From NCBI GenBank assembly GCA_023614405.1, contig CM042689.1, positions 303,901,132 through 303,965,131 on the forward strand: a DNA stretch of 64,000 bases, given 5' to 3'. The notes below the pieces were generated by a model that ran no database searches, was not told the origin of the DNA, and worked only from the letters and a program-made list of their open reading frames with translations. Each line of letters starts with the position of its first letter. Positions within the stretch are counted from its first letter, which is position 1. The DNA comes from Avena insularis. Taxonomy: Eukaryota > Streptophyta > Magnoliopsida > Poales > Poaceae. Shown one piece after another: positions 59,469 through 64,000 of the stretch. The position numbers and the translations under genes are program-made.

Positions 59469-60914
59469 TGTCGTGGTGGTATCACGGCATATGCCATGGG
59501 TAGGCTAAAGTTGGGGCCGATGGACGTGGAGGAATCCGGGGAGGGATGATGCAGTGAAGACCGCACTCGTATGAACAAAGAGAAATACAATGTATATTGG
59601 ATTGAAGCTCTCAAGTGGGGATAACACCTCCTTCTATACATCTAATCTCTTATACTCTTGCCTTACTTGTGGCTACAACCTTGCTCCTTGAGCTGTATCT
59701 CCTATATTCCTAGCTAGATCTCTCTGTGAGAGTAGAGGAAGAGGAAGAAGGAGAGCTCCTAGTCAGCAGTGAGGGGAGGAGCCCTTCGGGGGCCCCTTAG
59801 AACGATCCCCCTGGTGCTCCTTATAAAGGGGAGCCCAGGGGACAAATCTTGCACTACACGCTTAGCATCTAGACGGCATATTCCGGGCATCTTCCAGAGA
59901 TGCTGAGCATATGCCTTGGCATCTTTGGAGATGCCAGGCATATTCCCTAGCATCTTGTTAGATGCCACAGGAATATTCCATACGCTACACGCCAATCTAG
60001 GCCAGCTATGTCTCATGATTAACACGTGACATGAAGATCTTGACCTGGCCTGAAGGTACGTCGGTGTAGGGCTTGGAGGAACATCTGGAGACGAAGTAAT
60101 AAGACCCGGAGGGCTGAAATTCGGCCTGGAGGGTCTTTTCCTGAGAAGAAGTCAGCCCGAGAGCGATTTAATTCGGCCTGGGGGAAGGAATGGCCCAGCC
60201 GAGTCTTCACTTACTCGGCCCAGGCGTGATATGCAAAGATTATGGCCCAGCCAGGTTAATGGGAGCCCAGCCGGGCTTCTCCTTGCGTCGAACCGAGGCT
60301 AGGAGCATCTGCCTGGCGGTGAGGGCCCGCGGTGGGCCGAGGTTGGCTTGATTCAGCCCACCCGGGGGAGCGGGGTGGTTTGCTCGGCAGAGTTCCCGCA
60401 GCACTGCCCACCCGGGTAAGCTTGGCGGGGCGACAAGAGCAGCAGTGTCCGCGGTGGGCCGGATCATCGGTTAGTCGGCCCACCGGAGGATGTCGACGAC
60501 GCGCCTTGGCGGGGAGACTGGCGCGGGAGCTGTGGCGGGAGCGTCGGCACAGGAACATTCGGAGGGAGCTGGGGCGGTGTGCTGGCGGGGTGAGGCGAAG
60601 TGAATTCCCGTGGTGGGCCGAGCTTTCTCCTTGCCAGCCCACCCGGGTGAGGCTGAAGAGGCGCCAATGGGGTTTGGTGGTGATCCGGCTAGGTGGGCCG
60701 AGGCGACGTCCAATTCGGCCCATTAGCGCTGTTTGTCCTAGGAGAAATAATGGAGACAGGCCGAGATAGCTGTAATTCGGCCCAGGTCCTCTTTTTCCCT
60801 TTATCTTTTTCTGTTTATCTTTTGTACTCATATTTAATATCATTTTCCTACTTATGTATCTTATTGACTTACTTAATTCATCAACTCTGGGGTATCTGGG
60901 GGTACACCCCGACA
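59469..60914 (-). repeat. Right LTR of the nested element
   Basis: 1,446 bp; starts TGTCGTGG after the primer-binding site and ends CACCCCGACA. The first 775 bp differ from the left LTR at only a few positions by eye; a clustered difference lies at about 60247-60465. A TATA region is at 59821-59827. Confidence 0.88.
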
Positions 60915-61059
60915 GCACTTGTAGCCCGAGGAAGGAGAAATAAAGATCTTTACCTTAGTCTTTTGTGTGTAGAATCAACTACATCTTCCCTCGCCAGACC
61001 CCTCTAGCATCCATTGGCCCCATACTTTAGCCTACCCATGGCATCTGCCGTGCCACCAC

Positions 61060-61202
61060 TAGGGTGTCAAGTGGGATCCCACCTAAATCCCACTTATAGT
61101 TCATTTGCCAAATTCTAGTGTAAATTTTGAGCAAAAATTTGCACTAGATTTTGAGAAATGAACTATAAGTGGGATTTAGGCGGGATCCCACCTGAAACCC
61201 TA
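61060..61202. mobile_element. hAT-like MITE of 143 bp
   Basis: Ends TAGGGTGTCA.../...TGAAACCCTA and an 8 bp target duplication GCCACCAC (61052-61059, 61203-61210). Nearly the whole element is a long inverted repeat (GTGGGATCCCACCTAAATCC with its complement, then AAATGAACTATAAGTGGG), so it would fold into a hairpin. The 8 bp duplication and TAGGG-type ends indicate the hAT superfamily. It has no coding capacity. Confidence 0.88.
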
Positions 61203-61217
61203 GCCACCACCACGACA

Positions 61218-64000
61218 GGGGTATACCTGCGGGGCCCTCGGATTAGGGTTTCGTCGGAAAAGGAGCGCCCGAGTGCCGGGATGCCACGGGAACATGCGTG
61301 TGGCCCTAGAATACATGCACAAGGGTGGTGGATTACTCCTAGATTGAAAACCTAGCTGCCGGGTGTGAACGTCCATGTTGCATGCTATAACACTTTGAGA
61401 AGTGTGGTGGACATATAGGAGGGGACACCCACCACGAGTCAAACGTAGATAAATTGGTGGAACCTTTGGGCCAATCCTTGGTTCTCCACATATATATGAC
61501 CTAAACAAACATAAACCACCAAAAAGTGCATTGTTCAACCCTCGTACAGAGAATGCTACGGGGGTAGACTTGCGGGGCCCTCAGATTAGGGTTTCATCGG
61601 AAAAGGAGCACCCGAGGGCCGGGATGCGACGGGAACATGCGTGTGGCCCTAGCATACATGCACAAGGGTGGTGGATTGCTTCTAGATGTAAAACCTAGCT
61701 CCTGGGTGTGACTTTCCATGTTGCATGCGATAACACTTAGAGAAGTGTCCTGAACATGTAGGAGGAGACTCCCGCCGCGTGTCAAACATAGGTAAACCAG
61801 TGGAACCCTTGGCCTATCCTTGGTTTTCCATGTAGATATGACCTAAACAAACATAAACCACCAAAAAAGTGCATTGTTCAACCCTCGTACGAAGAATGCT
61901 ACGGGGTAGACCTACGGGGCCCTCGGATTAGGGTTTCATCACAAAAGGAGCGCCCGAGGGCCGGGATGTCACGGGAACATGCGTCTGGCACTAGCCTACA
62001 TGCACAAGGGTGGTGGATTGCTGCTAGATGGAAAACCTAGCTCCCGGGTGTGACCGTCCATGTTGCATGCGATAACACTTAGAGAAGTGTCCTGAACATG
62101 TAGGAGGAGACTCCGGCCACGGGTCAAGATAAACCGGTGGAACCTTGGGCCTATCCTTGGTTTTCCCTATAGATATGACCTAAACAAACATAAACCACCA
62201 AAAGTGCATTGTTCAACCCTCGTACGAAGAATGCTACGGGGGTAGACCTGCGGGGCCCTCGGATTAGGGTTTCGTCAGAAAAGGAGCGCCACAGGGCCAG
62301 CATGCCACGGGAACATGCGTGTGGTCCCATCATACATGCACAAGGGTGGTGGATTGCTCCTAGATGGAAAACCTAGCTCACGGGTGTGACTGTCCACTCT
62401 TGCATGCGATAACACTTAGAGAAGTGTGCTGGACATGTAGGAGGAGACTCCCGCCGCGGGTCAAACGTAGGTAAACCGGTGGAACCTTGGGCCTATCCCT
62501 GGTCTTCCATGTAGATATGACATAAACAAACCTAAACCACCAAAAAAGTGCATTGGTTAACCCTCATACGGATAATGCTACGGGGGTAGACCTGCGGGGC
62601 CCTCGGATTAGAGTTTCGTCGGAAAAGGAGCGCCCAAGGGCCGGGATGCCACGGGAACATGCGTGTGGCCCTAGCATAGATGCAAAAGGCTAGTGGATTG
62701 CTCCTAGATGGAAAACCTAGCTCCCGCGTATGACTGTCCACGTTGCATGCGATAACACTTAGAGAAGTGTGCTGGACATGTAGGAGGAGACACCCACCAC
62801 GGGTCAAACGTAGATAAACCGGTGGAACCTTGAGTCTATCCTTGGTTTTCCATGTAGATATGACCTAAATAAACATAAACCACTAAAAAGTGCATTGTTC
62901 AACCCTCGTATGGAGAATGCTACAAGGGTAGACTTGCGGGGCCCTCAGATTAGGGTTTTGTCAGACAAGGAGCAGCCGAAGGCCGGGATGCCACGGGAAC
63001 ATGCGTATGGCACTATCATACATGCACAAGGGTTGTGGATTGCTCCTAGATGTAAAACCTAGCTCCCGGGTGTGACCGTCCACGTTGCATGTGATAACAC
63101 TTAGAGAAGTGTCCTGAACATGTAGGAGGAGACTCCCGCCGCGGGTAAAATGTAGGTAAACTAGTGGAACCTTGGGTCTATACTTGGTTTTCCATGTAGA
63201 TATGACCTAAACAAGCATAAACCACCACAAAGTGTATTGTTCATCCCTCGTACGGAGAATGCTACAGGGGTTGACCTACGGGGCCCTCAGATTAGGGTTT
63301 CGTCGAAAAAGGAGCGCCATAGGGCCGGGATGCCACGGGAACATGCGTGTGGCCCTAGAATACATGCACAAGGGTGGTGTATTGCTCCTCGATGGAAAAC
63401 CTAGCTCCCGGGTGAGACCGTCCATGTTGCATGCGATAACACTTAGAGAAGTGTGCTGGACATATAGGAGGAGACACCCACCGCGGGTCAAACGTAGACA
63501 AACCGGTGGAACCTTGGGCCTATGCTTGGTTTTCCATGTATATATGACCTAAACAAACATAAACCACCAAAAAGTGCATTGTTCAACCCTCGTACGGAGA
63601 ATGCTATGGGGGTAGACCTGCGGGGCCCTCGGATTAGGGCTTCGTCAGAAAAGGAGCGCCCGAGGGCCGGGATGCCACGGGAACATGCGTGTGGACCTAG
63701 CATACATGCAAAAGTGTGGTGGATTGCTCCTAAATGGAAAACCTAGATCCCGGGTGTGACCGTCCATGTTGCATGTGATAACACTTAGAGAAGTGTGCTG
63801 GACATGTAGGAGGAGACACCCGCCGTGGGTCAAACTTAGGTAAACCGGTGGAACCTTGGGCCTATCCTGGGTTTTCCATGTATATATGACCTAAAAGAAA
63901 CCTAAAGCACCAAAAAAGTGCATTGTTCAACCCTCGTACGGAGAATGCTATGGGGGTAGACCTGCTGGCCCTCGGATTAGGGTTTCGTCGGAAAAGAAGC
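61218..64000. repeat. 342-bp tandem satellite, array segment 5
   Basis: About eight monomers to the window edge, beginning with the GGGGT duplication and continuing the monomer cut at 41812. Landmarks and period are as in the other segments. Recurring minus-strand ORFs are repeat artefacts. Confidence 0.92.

Larger units (their letters stand above)
56106..60914 (-). mobile_element. Non-autonomous LTR retrotransposon nested in the Tat 3' LTR
   Basis: LTRs 56106-57557 (1,452 bp) and 59469-60914 (1,446 bp); target duplication GCACT (56101-56105, 60915-60919). On the minus strand the order is LTR (TGTCGGGG...CCACGACA), PBS TGGCGCCCACCGTGGGGC (59467-59450), a 1.9 kb internal region without gag or pol, PPT AGCCTCGGGGACTAA (57572-57558), LTR. 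PBS and PPT match the host Tat element, and the last 55 bp of the LTRs are nearly the same, so proteins of a Tat element probably mobilised it. The internal region consists largely of short tandem repeats. Confidence 0.9.
41813..61217 (+). mobile_element. Tat-lineage Ty3/gypsy retrotransposon with a spliced antisense gene
   Basis: LTRs at 41813-42594 and 55465-61217 (the latter split by two insertions) are flanked by the 5 bp duplication GGGGT (41808-41812, 61218-61222), and the satellite resumes in phase. The PBS TGGCGCCCACCGTGGGGC follows the 5' LTR and the polypurine tract AGCTTCGGGGACTAA (55450-55464) precedes the 3' LTR. Gag-pol (42638-49449) has a second RNase H between RT and integrase, which defines the Tat lineage. 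A 6 kb region follows pol and carries PPT-like tandem repeats and an antisense seven-exon gene. Without nested insertions the element is about 14.4 kb. Several nonsense codons make this copy non-functional. Confidence 0.92.
55465..61217 (+). repeat. 3' LTR of the Tat element, split by two insertions
   Basis: LTR sequence is at 55465-56105, 60920-61059 and 61211-61217, together 788 bp against 782 bp for the 5' LTR. The first break holds the 4.8 kb nested retrotransposon with target duplication GCACT; the second holds a 143 bp MITE with duplication GCCACCAC, only 7 bp before the LTR end. A TATA region is at 56003-56008. Confidence 0.9.

Overview
The window is repeat-rich DNA from a grass nuclear genome with no host gene that I can support. 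The organism is most likely in the Triticeae/Pooideae. The reasons are a BARE/Angela-like Ty1/copia element, CACTA elements with grass-type termini (CACTACAAG..., CACTAGTAGAAAAAG...), and a very long Tat-lineage Ty3 element. There are no prokaryotic features.

The backbone is a tandem satellite with a monomer of about 342 bp. Five pieces survive (729-3522, 13453-21674, 22971-29805, 38302-41812, 61218-64000), about 24 kb or roughly 70 monomers in total, and every other element sits in or beside it. Multi-monomer blocks share private variants at a distance, so the array has grown by block duplication.

Layout: 1-728 is the end of a CACTA transposon that starts outside the window. 3523-13452 is a minus-strand LTR retrotransposon with very long LTRs (about 4.1 kb) and only a broken gag; TSD GGCAC. 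21675-22970 is a 1.3 kb mini-CACTA (TSD ATA) carrying a fragment that resembles the 5S rRNA internal promoter. 29806-38301 is a compound copia locus: a minus-strand BARE/Angela-like element, broken and with one truncated LTR, inside remnants of a plus-strand LTR of a related element. 41813-61217 is a plus-strand Tat-lineage Ty3 element (TSD GGGGT), about 14.4 kb without its own insertions. Its 3' LTR is split by a 4.8 kb minus-strand non-autonomous LTR element (56106-60914, TSD GCACT) and by a 143 bp hAT-like MITE (61060-61202, TSD GCCACCAC).

The most interesting object is in the long 3' region of the Tat element. On the strand opposite gag-pol lies a seven-exon gene (50289-54716). Six GT-AG introns can be removed with the frame kept throughout, giving 1,146 codons. 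It has a TATA box, an ATG-free leader, a domain resembling the 'putative gypsy type transposon' family (Transposase_28), a coiled coil and an acidic Ser-rich tail. Four in-frame stops mark this copy as a pseudogene. Extra antisense ORFs are known in Tat-lineage elements; here the complete spliced structure can be read. The nested 4.8 kb element shares primer-binding site, polypurine tract, TATA core and about 55 bp of LTR terminus with this Tat element, so it looks like a non-autonomous partner mobilised by Tat-type proteins.

Inferred order of events: satellite array and block duplications; insertion of LTR elements and CACTAs; then the nested element and MITE inside the Tat 3' LTR. All coordinates and motifs were read by eye; no alignment or database search was run.
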